64,000 bases of DNA from Crotalaria pallida (Eukaryota; Streptophyta; Magnoliopsida; Fabales; Fabaceae). Positions 1 to 11,431 of this stretch are shown here, in pieces. Where the stretch lies: positions 78,353,290-78,417,289 of the forward strand of contig CM075649.1 in NCBI GenBank assembly GCA_037953625.1, given 5' to 3'. Positions within the stretch are counted from its first letter, which is position 1; every line of letters starts with the position of its first letter. Under the pieces are notes generated by a model. That model had not been told where the DNA came from. It made no database searches and was given only the letters and a program-made list of their open reading frames with translations. The position numbers and the translations under genes are program-made.

Positions 1-832
1 AGCATGGTTTCGCTTGAGCGAAAAACTACTCAGGGAATCAGGGTTTGAGTTAGGCCGATTCGCTTGGGCGAGCGAATTCTCGCTTGGGCGAGGGTTTAAA
101 AGTCCACACTTAAACACTTCAAAATGCTACAACTTCTATACTACCCGATTCGAAGGTTCCTAGCCCCAACCTAACACTAAACTAAACACAAACAACATAA
201 ATTTACATTCCAAACATCAAAACCATACATTCATAATATAAAACACATAATTCACAAACACAGAAAATCAAACAAACTAAAAACCGAACTCTAGACTTAA
301 CTCATTTCTAACACTCGAAGCTCAAACTTAGGGTTCCCTACCTAATCACTCCCTCAAGGTTAAGGCACTAAGAACGCCTATTCGGACTCTAGAAAACCCT
401 GGTACTCCAACCTATACCACTCCAAAGCACTCTAAGTCTAATTCACATACACCTTCCGCCTATTCACCGACTCCAAATACCTTTCCCTTCCCCAAACCTT
501 ATTCTACGATCACATATATATAAACATACACATAAACACAAGAAAACAAAAATATTACTTATACCTATGAGCACAAACACACAAATATATATATACTCGA
601 CTTAAACATATATGTACACACACATACAAATACTAAGGCATACATACATACATATATGCACAAGAGTATAATTACAAATATTAATACATATGTATATATA
701 TATATTCCTTAGCTCAACAAAGTTATATACATATATGCTTTTGCTAAGAAAATAGTTGTAGATTATTTTTCACACTTCGCTTCCATACAATTAAAATATA
801 ATTTTTGGATTAATAAAAATCGGATCGTTACA
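1..832 (-). mobile_element. Right-hand part of a gypsy-type LTR, cut by the window edge
   Basis: The block ends in CGTTACA, the terminus shared by most LTRs here. It resembles the right part of the solo LTR at 2858-4786: both have a GC-rich (T/C)GGGCG motif (here 52-102), then an AT-rich tract with 'cctaacactaaa' and a closing gttaca. The five bases after it (833-837, AAATG) are the predicted target duplication, but the left end lies outside the window. No coding sequence is seen. The strand is inferred from similarity to LTRs of known orientation. Confidence 0.55.
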
Positions 833-2453
833 AAATGTGAGATTAAGGAACTAATTAGAACTTGGAATATCCCTAGGATTCAAAGTTGACTTGTCTCAAT
901 TAGTAAAGGTGAATAAAATGAGAACGAGTAAATAGAGTGTTAAAAGAAGACTAGACAATATTAGGGAAGAAAGTGAACTTAAAGAAGAAAATGAAATAAT
1001 AGAAAAAAAAAGGAATATGGTCTGCGGATGCAGGGCCGGGTGCAGTAAGACGCTCTCGGGGCGGGTGCTATAATTCGCGAGCGGACTGTGTGCAGTGATT
1101 GTGTAAGTTGTACGACGTAAGGGCGTACGCATCGGTAAGACACCCCAGTGCGGGCGCGCAGTTGTGGGTTCGCAGTACCCGACAGGTTTTGTGGATGCCA
1201 GGCCGTGTAAGACACACAGTCGGGTGTAGTAAGACGCCCGCGGGACGAGTGCTATAAGTCGCGAGCAGATTGTGTGCAGTGGTTGTGTTAGTCGTACAAT
1301 GTAAGGGCGTGCGCATCGGTAAGACGCCACGGTGCGAGTGCGCAGTGGTGGGTTCGCATTACCCGACAGGTTTCGTGGATGCCAGCCCGTGTAAGACACG
1401 CAGCCGGGTGCAGTAAGACGCACGCGGGATGTGTGCTGTAAGTCGCGAGAGGACTGTGTATAGTGGTTGTGTAAGCCGTACGACGTAAGGGCGTACGCAT
1501 CGGTAAGACGCCCCAGTGCGGGTGCACAGTGGTGGGTTCACACTCCTGAGAAAGAAAAAGAGAAAAGATGAGAAAGCGTTAAAAGAGAAATAAATAAAAA
1601 GAGAAAGAAGAAAAGAGGAGAAAGTCTTAAAGGAGAAATTAAAAGAGAGAAATGATAAGATGAGAGAATGTTATTAGAGCCATAGAAAGAGAAAATTGGA
1701 AAGTAAATAATATTTGTGTCACCGACAATTGTAAGTGAGAAACCTTGGAGATGCTTGTGCTTGTAGCTAGAAGGAATGACTTGATGTTTATATAAATGTT
1801 ATTATGTGTTTTTATGCTAACTGTGTTTGACTTGGCTATTTACTATGTTTATTAGAATTCATTCGCTAAGTTCTGTGTAATGCTCACCTCTTAACTGTTT
1901 TTATACAGGTACAGAGTATGGGCACCCAGATGTTGAGGCCGAGCAGGGGCACACTCCCTCACAGGGAGTGTGAGTGTCAGATATAGGACGGATGTCGAGT
2001 CCTGGGCCGTATTTTGAGTTTTTATGACACGTTGCTTATTTTGGGGATGTGCATGTACGTATATATGTATTATGATGTATATATTCAGCCGACCCGGCCC
2101 AGGACATTTTCCATTTTATTTTGGGGTATTGTGAGGGATAGTCTTACTTTCACATACACGATTATATTTCTGCTGATGTTTATTTTTGGCGAATGGCCTA
2201 TGATCAGATCATATCATGTTGCATGATAGGACTAGACGTGATGCATAATGATATGGTATGAAACACTGGATGTCTGGAATTATCTGAAAATATATTGTGC
2301 AGGTTAAACAGGAAAAAGTAATTTTTGGAAAGTCCATAAAATAGAGTAAACTCCGCCGAATTTTCTGGAGAATTTTTTAAAAGTAATTCAGATTTAAAAT
2401 GAAATTTTTAAGTCACTAATTTTAAAATAAGAAATAAAAGTTAAGTTGTCACA
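833..2453 (+). mobile_element. 3' part of an LTR (family with internal tandem repeats)
   Basis: This ends in TGTCACA at 2453 and closely matches the distal half of the solo LTR at 8621-11426. Both share the 'ctcacctcttaact' segment, a GAGCAGG...CTCCCTCACAGGGAG block, 'tcggcccag', the 'actccgccg' motif and the same terminus. It interrupts a gypsy RNase H frame, whose coding sequence resumes at 2454; TGATG (2454-2458) is the predicted target duplication. The left end is outside the window, and the upstream part is itself interrupted by the LTR at 1-832. ORFs in it have no recognisable domain. Confidence 0.65.
1030..1545. repeat. Tandem array, about 183 bp x 3, GC-rich
   Basis: Three imperfect units are marked by 'gtaagacgc' at about 1045, 1229 and 1412. 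Each contains 'cggtaagac' and 'gtgggttcgca'-like blocks. GC content is much higher than in the flanks. The unit is homologous to the roughly 150-bp units at 10060-10635. Long open frames on the minus strand arise only because the repeat lacks stops there, and are not genes. Confidence 0.8.
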
Positions 2454-2857
2454 TGATGCATCAAAACAAGGATTAGGGAGTGTCTTGATGCAAGATGGAA
2501 AAGTCGTGGCTTATGCGTCGAGACAACTGAAGACTTGCGAAGAAAATTATCCGACTCATGATATGGAGCTCGCTACAATAGTGTTTGCCTTGAAGACTTA
2601 GAGACATCACTTATATGGAACTAGCTTCCAAGTGTTCAGCGACCACAATAAAGTTTGAAGTACATGTTTGATCAAAATGAGCTAAATATGAGGCAACAAA
2701 GATGGATGGAGTTTCTTAATGATTATGATTTCAAATTGCATTAACATTCTAGGAAGGCAAATGTGGTAGCTGATGCCTTGAGTCGAAAATCATTGCATGA
2801 GAGTGCAATGATGATCAAGGAAGCAACCTTGATTGAAGAGTTTCGTGACTTGAATCT
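2454..2857 (+). pseudogene. Ty3/gypsy pol remnant: RNase H segment
   Basis: From 2456 the frame reads DASKQGLGSVLMQDG, then VVAYASRQL and ENYPTHDMELATIVFALK. This is the Ty3/gypsy RNase H block that follows reverse transcriptase, and would degrade the RNA strand during reverse transcription. Stops follow soon after ('FALKT*RHH', 'DHNKV*'). A further stretch at 2763-2857 (VADALSRKS) is the conserved end of the RNase H domain. The start is cut by the LTR ending at 2453 and the end by the solo LTR at 2858. Upstream gag, protease and RT are not in the window. It is a dead copy. Confidence 0.85.
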
Positions 2858-4786
2858 TGTAACATCCCAATTAAAAAAATTAATTTTTATTACAAATAAA
2901 AGTTTAATTTACAATTTTAAATTACTATTTGGATGTACAACATGGAATCAAGCTATCTTTTGTTGGAGTTCTTTTCCTTCGCCCTTCACCATCATGAAAA
3001 TCTGGTTCTTGCTCCTCCAAGCTTGACCTAAAAATGTTAAACCACAAGAGAGTGAACAACTTTTCATAATAGAATAGAGATTAGGAATTGAAATTAAGTA
3101 AACAAAACTAAGTTGGTCATTTAATCATTAATTATTGAACCATTGGATATAGATATATCCAATTCTCAAAGAATCATACAATTCATAAATTTATTGTTTT
3201 ATTTACATTTATGTTGTAGCTATCTTAATATTACTTCCCTAGCACCTTAAGGGTGATTATTAAAGATTGAATTCTTCTTATTATGTATATAGTTATAAAT
3301 CAATTCTAATATATTTGCTTTAAGCTCTTAATAACCCTGAAAATGTATAACCTCTATATGACATTGGCACTAATTTAAGAATTCTTAGCATAATAACTTA
3401 TCCTTTATAATTTAGTGACATATCCATCGTTTTTATGTATTTTAGTTTGTTTTAAAAATTATAGAACTCAATTCGGCATTTCATCGAACACCTTAACTAC
3501 CCAATTTCATAATTAGCTAAATTATAGGTTTTTAATAATAATTAACCATAGAAATGTTTAATTCACCTACACAGGTAGGTGACAGAGCAGAATCTACTAT
3601 CCTAGGGTTTAATGTGAAATCCTTAGTCATTTACTAATTCCAAAAACCTAAATTCTATTCGAAGAGAAAAGAGTTCCTCCCTTACCTCAGGGGAGAAGAA
3701 AATCCACTACAGGGCACTTGTTTGTATGAGTTAGTTCCTAGAGTCCTTCTTCTTTGGCTTGATTAAGGAAAACTTCAAGAAAATAAAGGAATTATAGCAA
3801 ATTTGAAGGAGAATATATGAATTTGGGAGGGAATTTGTTGGATGAATATGAAAACAAGAGTTAGAATTTGTGGGAAGGTGTTTAATGATGTTAATTTATG
3901 GTGTTGAGGTTGGATTTGTAGATGTCTTAGTTTATTGGTGCATGAAGATGAGCTTTGGTGCAAGAAAAATGGCTTATGGTGCATCTGGTGGCAATCTGGT
4001 GCGTCTGGGAGGAAATTCTGGCGTGGCTGGCTTTGATCTGGTGCGTTCGGTGCTATATGTAAGCACCGCGCGCCTGGGCGCGCCAAAATTCTAGACCCTT
4101 CTGGCACCGTCGCGCGATTTTTGGTGTGTGCGAGTTGCATCTGGCGCTGCGCTGCTTGCGCGCCTGAGCGCGTCCCCCCCCCCCCTGCGCCTGGGCGCAC
4201 GCGCCACTGTGGGCACCAGGAATCCTGCACCGGTGCGTCCAGACGCTGATTCGTCCCGTAACGCCGATTTTCGCATTTTTAACCCGATTTCATGAATTTT
4301 AATCATTCCTAACACTAAATCAAACTCATATAACATTAATTTACCTCTCTAATCATAAAAGTTATATACTCCTTCTGATGTCCACACAATTAACAGTCAT
4401 CTTTTTAATCGAATCTCCGACTTAGTCCTATTATTCTCTCTTTCTCACCAATCTACGATCCTTTCTAATTATTTCTTGTTTTATGCTTATCCACCTTCGG
4501 GATTCAATTAAGTGGTCGATAATATTCAATGTTTCTAATTTCTAATTGGTTCTACCGCCTTATTGCTAACTATAAAGAATCCTTCTAGGTTGGATATTTG
4601 TTATTTTCGTTCAACTCTTATTCTTCATTTAGCTACCTCTACCAACACTCATCCCACTCATAACTCTTGATCGTATTAAGATAAAAACACACATAGTTTG
4701 TTTTCTATTTAAAATTGCTTTTCGGAGATTAAACAAATACATAAATATCATTATTCATTGAATTTGGAAAAGTTTAGGTCGTTACA
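2858..4786 (-). mobile_element. Solo LTR (1,929 bp), target duplication AATCT
   Basis: It starts TGTAACATCCC and ends GGTCGTTACA, and is flanked by AATCT at 2853-2857 and 4787-4791. The interrupted pol sequence resumes directly after it. No internal region or second LTR is present, so it is the product of LTR-LTR recombination after integration. It carries GC-rich gcgcgcctgggcgcgcc at about 4068-4084 and further GGGCG motifs to 4205, including a poly(C) run near 4180. Minus orientation is inferred from the position of a degenerate 'acctaaaaatg' leader block near the left end. ORFs at 3775-4336 are by-products of the GC-rich block. Confidence 0.9.
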
Positions 4787-6153
4787 AATCTAGCCATGAA
4801 ATTTGGGAAAAAGAGCATCAAAGTTGGAATGTTGCAAGTTACAAATGAGTTTCTAAATCAAGTTCATGAATTGCAAAGGAATGACACAAAATTGCAAGAG
4901 AAGAGGAGATTGATCTTGGAACTTCCGAGAAGGATCGGATGAATTTCTCAGATTCAAGGGGAGAGTTTGCATTCTAGTAGATGGAGTTGCGAAGGTTGAT
5001 TGTGGATGAAGCCCATAACAGCAAAATGAGCTTACATTCGGATCAACAAAGATGTATCAGGATATGAAGAAACTATTTTGGTGGTCAGGATTAAAACGCG
5101 ATGTTACTGAGTATGTTTCATCCTGTTTAGTTTGTCAGACGGCAAAGATAGAGCGCAAAAGACCTGGAGGAGAATTGCAACCGTTGGAGATTCCGAAGTG
5201 GAAATGGGACAGTATCGCCATGGATTTTGTATCCGGATTGCCTAGAACTCAATCCGGACACGATGCAATTTGGGTGGTGGTGGACATATTGACAAAGTCT
5301 TGTCATTTCATTCCAATTAATATGTGATATTCGTTCGAAAAATTCACTTAGTTGTACATAATAGAAGTAGTGTGATTACATGGTGTACCCTCCAACATTG
5401 TATCTAATCGTGATCTCTGATTCATATCGGGATTTTGGCAAAGTCTACACTGAGCAATGGGAACCAGATTGAAGATGAGTTCAACTTATCATCCTCAAAC
5501 CGATGGTCAGTCTTAGCGAACTATTCGATCGTTGGAAGATTTGCTAAGAGCTTGTGTGCTAGATTATCAGGAAAGTTGGGATCAATTGCTACCTTTGGTG
5601 GAGTTCACCTGCAATAATAGTTTTCATGCTAGTATTGAGATGGCTCCATTTGAGGCATTATATGGGAGAAAATGTAGAACCCCATTATGATGGTTCCAAT
5701 TTGGGGAGAACACGATTGTTGGCCTAGACGTGGTGCAAAAGACAACTGAGAAGATCAAGGTGATTCAGGACAAGATGAAGACTACTCAAAGCCGTCAAAA
5801 AATGTACACAGACCAAAGGAAGAATCCATTAGAATTCCAAGAAGGCGATCGCGTATTCCTCTGAGTTGTGCCAACCATAGGAGTAGGACGTGTGATGAGA
5901 CCCAAAAAGCTAACCCCAAAATTTATCGGTCCATACCAGATTCTGAAAAGAGTTGGACTAGTCGCCTACCAATTAGCACTACCTCCTTTCTTATCCAACC
6001 TTCATAATGTCTTTTATGTATCTCTACTTAGAAAATATATTGATGACCCTACTAATGTTTTCCAGCCAGATAACATTCTGTTAAGAGAAAATCTCACATA
6101 CGAGGAAAGACTTGTGCGAATAGAAGATCGAAGAATTAAAGGGGGGAGGGGAT
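4787..6153 (+). pseudogene. Ty3/gypsy pol remnant: integrase and 3' end
   Basis: This continues the pol split at 2857. The recognisable piece 5052-5327 reads MYQDMKKLFWW, then CLVCQTAKIE (second half of the HHCC zinc finger), PKWKWDSIAMDFVSGLP (first integrase catalytic Asp region) and AIWVVVDILTKSCHFIP. Downstream, 5328-5867 is decayed, with several frames and stops. The 5868-6158 frame holds LTPKFIGPYQIL, ALPPFLSNLHNVFYVSLLRKY and NLTYEERLVRIEDR, the C-terminal region of gypsy integrases. The chromodomain normally expected after this is missing: the frame runs into a purine-rich tract (6138-6152) and the LTR. It is non-functional. Confidence 0.85.
6138..6152 (+). other. Polypurine tract of the decayed gypsy element
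   Basis: A purine run (aaaggggggagggga) lies immediately before the LTR start TGTAACACCC at 6154. This is the usual plus-strand primer position in LTR retrotransposons. Confidence 0.75.
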
Positions 6154-8620
6154 TGTAACACCCACAAGAATTAATCCACAAATTAGGTATGTAATTAATT
6201 GTATGAATAATTAATATATTATAAAGTATGGTGATTAAAGTGATTTTTATGTGTTTCATATTAAATGATTAAAGTATTTTAACCTATAATAATAATAAAA
6301 TAATTTTATTTTGGGGGGAAACCTAATAAAATAATATATTTGAATTTTTGAATTGGTAATTTTTGCCCAATATGTACAGTTTATGAGCCCGATAATCGAT
6401 TATCACAGTGAGATATTGATTATCATAGTGTAAAATTGCCCAATTTAATGTGATTTGAAGCCCGATAATCGGTTATCACTCCCTGTAACCAATTGCTGAG
6501 AGTACTTCAACCTTAAGAAAGCCCAATCCAAGGGCGGTTTGCAGTGAAAAAAAGCGTTTTTACCTCCAAGAGTGCCACGTGCTTGCTGCTAGGAGCTGAA
6601 TCAGTGAACCTAGGGGGGTATAGGTCTTCTACTTGGCAAATTCATAGTTAATTCTCAAAATTACTCACCCATCTCACCATTATTTTAACCATTCTTCTCC
6701 CCCTATAAATAGAGCCTTCCCTCGACCTTTGCTCCTCACAAAATACACTCAAAGCATCCTTGTGATACCAAGTTGGTTCGTGACTATGTGATTCTTGAAG
6801 CTCTGAAGTCTTAAGTTCCAAAGCTTTTCTTGAAAGTCCCTTGAAAGTCCTTGCTGAAACAAGAACCAACAAACAAAATTCTCGGAGGCATAACTTTAGC
6901 CATCTTGTTTGGTAAGCCCAGTGCCTCATAAGTTCTCATTCTTGATTTTTATCTTAGTACTTATAGCATAGACTTAATATAATTGGTCTCGTGTATTTTC
7001 ATTGCATGATCATGTTTAACTATGGTGCCAAAGTTGCCAAAAAGTCGTCCCTACCTTAGCAGCAGAAAACAGAAAGTTCATTACAACCACTTGCTTTGAT
7101 CGTGAGGTAAGACTAGTTCGTGAAATGCCACTAACTTTGGTTCTGATTATAGTCCTCACAGCATAATATTGATCCTAATTTATTTCTTCCATTGCAAATC
7201 TATGTGTTTTTTTTTATTATTTTTTTTTACGGGGATAGGGGAAGGGGATTTAAATCCACCAAATGGTGGCGCCCAGGATCGAACCCGGGACTTCCAACTC
7301 CCAAGCCTTAAGACTTGGTACATGACCATGTGGGCTACACCCACTTGTCAAAAGTGTATTCTGGTGTTGAAGTTGCCTAAAAAGTGTTCATGTGGTGCTG
7401 TCCGAGCTTCCTAAAACCAACCCAATTTCAATCCCCTTGCATTTTCTCTGAATTCCAAGTAATTGAGGAGTTATTCTTGAGGCTAGAATAAACAAATTAA
7501 GAGCTTCAAGTCTAGCCAAGCTTTACTAAGCTTAGGGACACATAATTGGGCATCACACTTGATTAATTAACTTAGAGGGCAATGTAATCAGTGGTCATAA
7601 GTGTATAGTATAATATTCACTTTGTTAACACTAATGACACTCGAAATGAAATTGGAACTGAACTAAGAATGAGCTTTGGCAGAATTAAAATGGTGGATAT
7701 GTGATTACTTGTTACATGTGTGAATACATGATTTACTTGAGTATATCTGCGAATATGGGCATATAATTGATGTTACATCACTGTGATAAAGTGTTAGAAA
7801 GGAACCTTTGAGGTTAATTTAACATCTCTAAAGAAATGGCAAGTGGAAAAGAAAAGGCATAGAATGCTCTCTGGCAGGACGAATAATCGGTTACTAGAAT
7901 ATGGTAATCGGTTATCGGGTGCAAAATTTGCAAATATTGGACTTTTTACACGGAGATAACCGATTAAGGCTTTTGATAATCAGTTATCACGTTCAAAATT
8001 TGTAAAATAAGCAAGTTTAACGTTGTTACGCCAATTATTTAGAGACACTAAGTCCAATATGGAACCATGAGTCGTCCATGCATTCATACATGGTGAAAGA
8101 AGATATGATGCGATCGGGAAAAGATTCACGGAGGGTCTGAGAACCCGAACTAGAGGATGAAAAGGGGAACTAGGTATTAGATGGTGACTCGTCAATGACT
8201 TTGGGAATTATTATGGGTAGGACGGTCCTAAGATGGTCTGGTGTAGCTAACCTCGCCCAGGATAGTCTTGCGTTAACTTTAATAATTTTGTCGTTTCCTT
8301 CGACATATCAGGACCAGTGGAGGACGGTTCTTGGAAGGGCCTATCCCAAGAGGGTATTTGTGTATCTTTTTGTCTTTCAGACCTAAGGCATGCATTGGTA
8401 GCAAGATGTTTACTTCTGGTTGTTTTTCCCAAGTTAAATTGCGAGGACATGTAAGTGAAGGATTGTTATACTATGAGCTCATATGATATGTAATGATTAT
8501 GAAGAAGAAATGATTATCATTGGACCGAGGGATTTGATATTTATGAGATATCATAGCATCACATTAGTAAGTATGATATATTAGGATATTTTCTATGGCA
8601 TGCATCATACCACTGCTATG
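6154..8620 (+). mobile_element. 3' LTR of the decayed gypsy element, left part
   Basis: It begins TGTAACACCC right after the polypurine tract and is interrupted at 8620 by a solo LTR. It resumes at 11432 and ends TTGTTACA at 12312, giving about 3.35 kb of original LTR. It contains clustered near-palindromes of the GATAATCGATTATC type at about 6390-6475 and 7885-7995, and a SINE near 7.2-7.36 kb. ORFs here (for example 6648-6929 and 7980-8450) match nothing I recognise and are treated as chance. Confidence 0.7.
7206..7360 (-). mobile_element. tRNA-derived SINE
   Basis: Read on the minus strand it has a box A-like tagcccacatgg, then 30-40 bp later a box B-like gggttcgatcctggg, then a body ending in an A/T-rich tail (7206-7235 on the plus strand is a T-run). 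This is the layout of plant tRNA-derived SINEs: an RNA polymerase III promoter copied by a LINE reverse transcriptase. It is not a tRNA gene, because no cloverleaf arms pair properly. I could not identify target duplications with certainty. Confidence 0.65.
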
Positions 8621-8993
8621 TGTAACATCCCAAATTTTAATTTCCAGAATAATTAGAATAATAATGGGATTGGAGAAATGATAATTATTCTCAAGAGTAA
8701 CCAAGGTGGTGGATTAGGGTCAAGTTGGGGCTATGAAGTCGTTAGATATCCTTAGCAAGGAATAAGAGGTTAAGAGATGGGAAAATGAACGTTAGAAACG
8801 GCTTTTGCGGTGTTTTAAATACGTTATATTAGGAAATTCAAAATAAAAGATTTTCAACTCTAAACAAGAATTCCACCGTTAGATATGAAGGTTAGTACGC
8901 AAGGAAGCTTGCTTTCAAATTTGAGCAAGATCCGACGTGTAACAAAGAAGATATGGAAGTTTGAAATGCAAAGGAATGAAAATGGGAACAGTC

Positions 8994-9064
8994 TAATTGA
9001 TTAGATTTTTCATCTAATCGATTACCATAATCGATTAGACTGTGATTCTAATCGATTAGATCGT
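8994..9064. repeat. Cluster of four TAATCGATTA palindromes
   Basis: Within about 70 bp there are ctaattgattag, ctaatcgattac, taatcgattag and ctaatcgattag, each a perfect or near-perfect 10-12 bp palindrome. They lie 5' of the pyrimidine-rich stretch of the LTR, where an LTR promoter region would be expected. A homeodomain-type or other dimeric factor site is possible, but this is inference. Confidence 0.6.
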
Positions 9065-9891
9065 TCAGTGGCAAACAAATAAAAACGAGTCAAGCCCCCA
9101 TTTCATCAATAACTCGTCTCTCTCTCTTCTCCTCCACCCTAGAACTCACCTCCCATGACCTTGAAACCTTGAAAACTCAAGCTTTTATGGCAAAAGATCA
9201 TCATCCCCCAAGGTTCCATGTGATGGGTCATCTCCTTCATTGATGAATCTCTTTCATTTGGTGCTTCTTTCTCTAGGGCTATGTTTCTCTCTCAACTTCA
9301 TCATCCCTATCAAGCTCAAAGTAAGTGAAGCAAGTTTCCTTCCTTCCCTTCCTACTTGTGCACGAAAATCATCATCATCTTTTGTGATCATCTTCATCTT
9401 ACTTGTTGTATGTAGTGGATCAAGGCTCTCTTGCTCTCTCTTGATTCTCTCTCTACCTCAAGGAAGAGGGTGAGCTCATCAACCCCCATTGTGTGTTTGT
9501 TACTCATCACTCTCCGATTTGTCTCCTATCCGCTCTCCGTCGTCACCGCACATGGCTCATTCGGTTTTAATTTAAAGCTCATAAAGCAAGGGTTTGGTAC
9601 TCCTTTCTCTCTCTTTGTTGGTTGAGGTAAGAGGGGGAATTACCTTAGCTTAGGGGATGTATATCTAGATAGTTTATATTGATGATAAAGAATGTGTGAA
9701 TTTTTATGCTAAAGAACCTTAGGATAACCGGTAATAATCAAGAATAATAACTTAGGGAAAAGAATAGAAAACCCTCACTTGACATTTATGTTTTACATGC
9801 ATTATGTGTTGATTTGAATTTTATGTTTGATACTTTTCTTGAAAATAGGTACGGGTGGTCGAGTGCATTAGTTGTGGTTTTTTAGGTGGGC

Positions 9892-9893
<2 letters not shown>

Positions 9894-9927
<34 letters not shown>
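9894..9927. repeat. (GA)n microsatellite
   Basis: An uninterrupted run of about 16 AG dinucleotides inside the solo LTR. Confidence 0.9.
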
Positions 9928-9930
<3 letters not shown>

Positions 9931-10059
9931 ATGATTTGGGAAACGATAATAGGGTGGTAACCGAAATAGGAAGATTATGGTTGAATGATTGAGTTAAAGA
10001 AATGAAAGAGAAAGTAATAAGAGATTCGAGGATTTTTGAATGATTGGAGTTCTAGGGAT

Positions 10060-10635
10060 TGGGTGAGCGGATGCCAGGCCAAGTAAGTACGCCCCGTTTG
10101 GGTGCATTGGTTGCGTAAGCCACACGATTTAATGGCGTGTGCAGCGGTAAGTCACCCGGGATGGTGCGCAGTGGTGGGTTCGCAAACCTTCAGGGGATTA
10201 GCGATTTAGGGATTGGGTGAGCGGATGCGAGGCCAAGTAAGTACGCCCCGTTTGGGTGCATTGGTTGCGTAAGCCTCATGATTTAATGGCATGTGCAGCG
10301 GTAAGATGCCCTCGTTTTGGTGCGTAGTGGTTGGTTCGCAAACCTTAAGGGGATTAACTATGTTATGTGAATTCCAGGCCAAGTAAGTACGCCTCGTTTG
10401 GGTGCATTGGTTGCGTAAGCCGCATGATTTAATGGCGTGTGCAGCGGTAAGTCGCCCGGGATGGTGCGCAGTGGTGGGTTCACAGAACATTAAAGACAGG
10501 ATTAGGTACGCCTAGCGAATGCTAGAACGAGTAAGTACGGCCCGTTTGGGTGCATTGGTTGCGTAAGCCACACGATTTAATGGCGTGTGCAGCGGTAAGT
10601 CGCCCGGGATGGTGCGCAGTGGTAGGTTCGCAAAG
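10060..10635. repeat. Tandem array, about 150 bp x 4, GC-rich
   Basis: Four units are marked by 'aagtaagtacg' at about 10081, 10235, 10381 and 10529. Each holds 'ttgggtgcattggttgcg', 'atttaatggc' and 'gcagtggt(g/a)ggttcgca' blocks. The unit is homologous to the roughly 183-bp units at 1030-1545 in a sister LTR. The minus-strand ORF across it is a by-product. Confidence 0.85.
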
Positions 10636-11431
10636 CTGTTAGAAAGAAAGGTAGTAAGATGTCGGTAGGAAAACGTGAATGACGATAGTTAGATAGAGAG
10701 AGTAGAATAAGAACAAGAGATAGGGGTTATGTAGGATCAAGACTAGATTAATAAAATGAGGAATGTAATAACAAGTGTTTGTGAATGAAATGAGTTGGTT
10801 TGTAATTGTCTGGTACTTATATGATTATCTGTTGTATTGTGTATGGCTTAGTTATTAGTATATCTATTTAGATTCAATTCGTTAAGTTCTATGCAATGCT
10901 CACCTCTTAACTATTTTTACACAGGTTCAGAGCTTGAGCTAGCACAGCCCCCGGCCGAGCAGGAGTGCTCTCCCTCACAGGGAGAGTAAGTCGTCCATTT
11001 GTTTTGTCAAGTCTTGGGCCGGTTTTGAGTCGTTGTTATGTTTATGAGCTTATGTGAAATTTTTATATCTATTTTTTGTTGTCGATATTCAGCAGGGTCG
11101 GCCCAGACCATGTCTTTTCGGGTTGGGTTTATTTTTAGGAGATAGTCTTACTTTCATATACTTGCTTATATTTCTCTGTTGATGTTTAGTCATGGTGTAT
11201 GATGTGATATAATATGATATGAACTCTGGATGTCTGGTAATATTGGAAATGCTATTTACAAGTTTAACAGGGAAAAAGAAATTTTTGGAAAGTCCATAAA
11301 ACAGAGTAAACTCCGCCGGATTTTCCGGAGATTTTTATAATAAGTTTATGTTTAAAAAAAAAGAAATTTTTAAGTTGTTAATTTTGTTTAAGGGTCTAAT
11401 TAGAGTTAAAAAGTTAGGGTGTCACACTATG

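Larger units (their letters stand above)
8621..11426 (+). mobile_element. Solo LTR (2,806 bp) with internal tandem repeats, target duplication CTATG
   Basis: It starts TGTAACATCC at 8621 and ends GTGTCACA at 11426, flanked by CTATG at 8616-8620 and 11427-11431. It is inserted in the gypsy LTR 6154-12312. In order it contains a cluster of TAATCGATTA palindromes (8996-9062), a pyrimidine-rich leader-like stretch (9110-9150), a GA microsatellite, a GC-rich tandem array (10060-10635), a GAGCAGG...CTCCCTCACAGGGAG block (about 10957-10986), and an 'actccgccgg' motif shared in reverse with the minus-strand LTRs farther right. No coding gene was recognised; ORFs 9240-9625 are short and without domains. 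Confidence 0.9.

Noticed and set aside
896..1541. Long overlapping minus-strand ORFs over a tandem repeat
   Set aside because: Their length and internal repetition follow the 183-bp DNA repeat; there is no domain and they lie wholly inside an LTR.
7206..7360. tRNA gene
   Set aside because: Box A- and B-like sequences are present, but no proper cloverleaf, and an A/T tail is attached; a SINE fits better.
1030..10635. Possible CRISPR-like or centromeric satellite arrays
   Set aside because: The units are long, adjacent and inside LTRs, with no unique spacers; there are too few copies to call a satellite.
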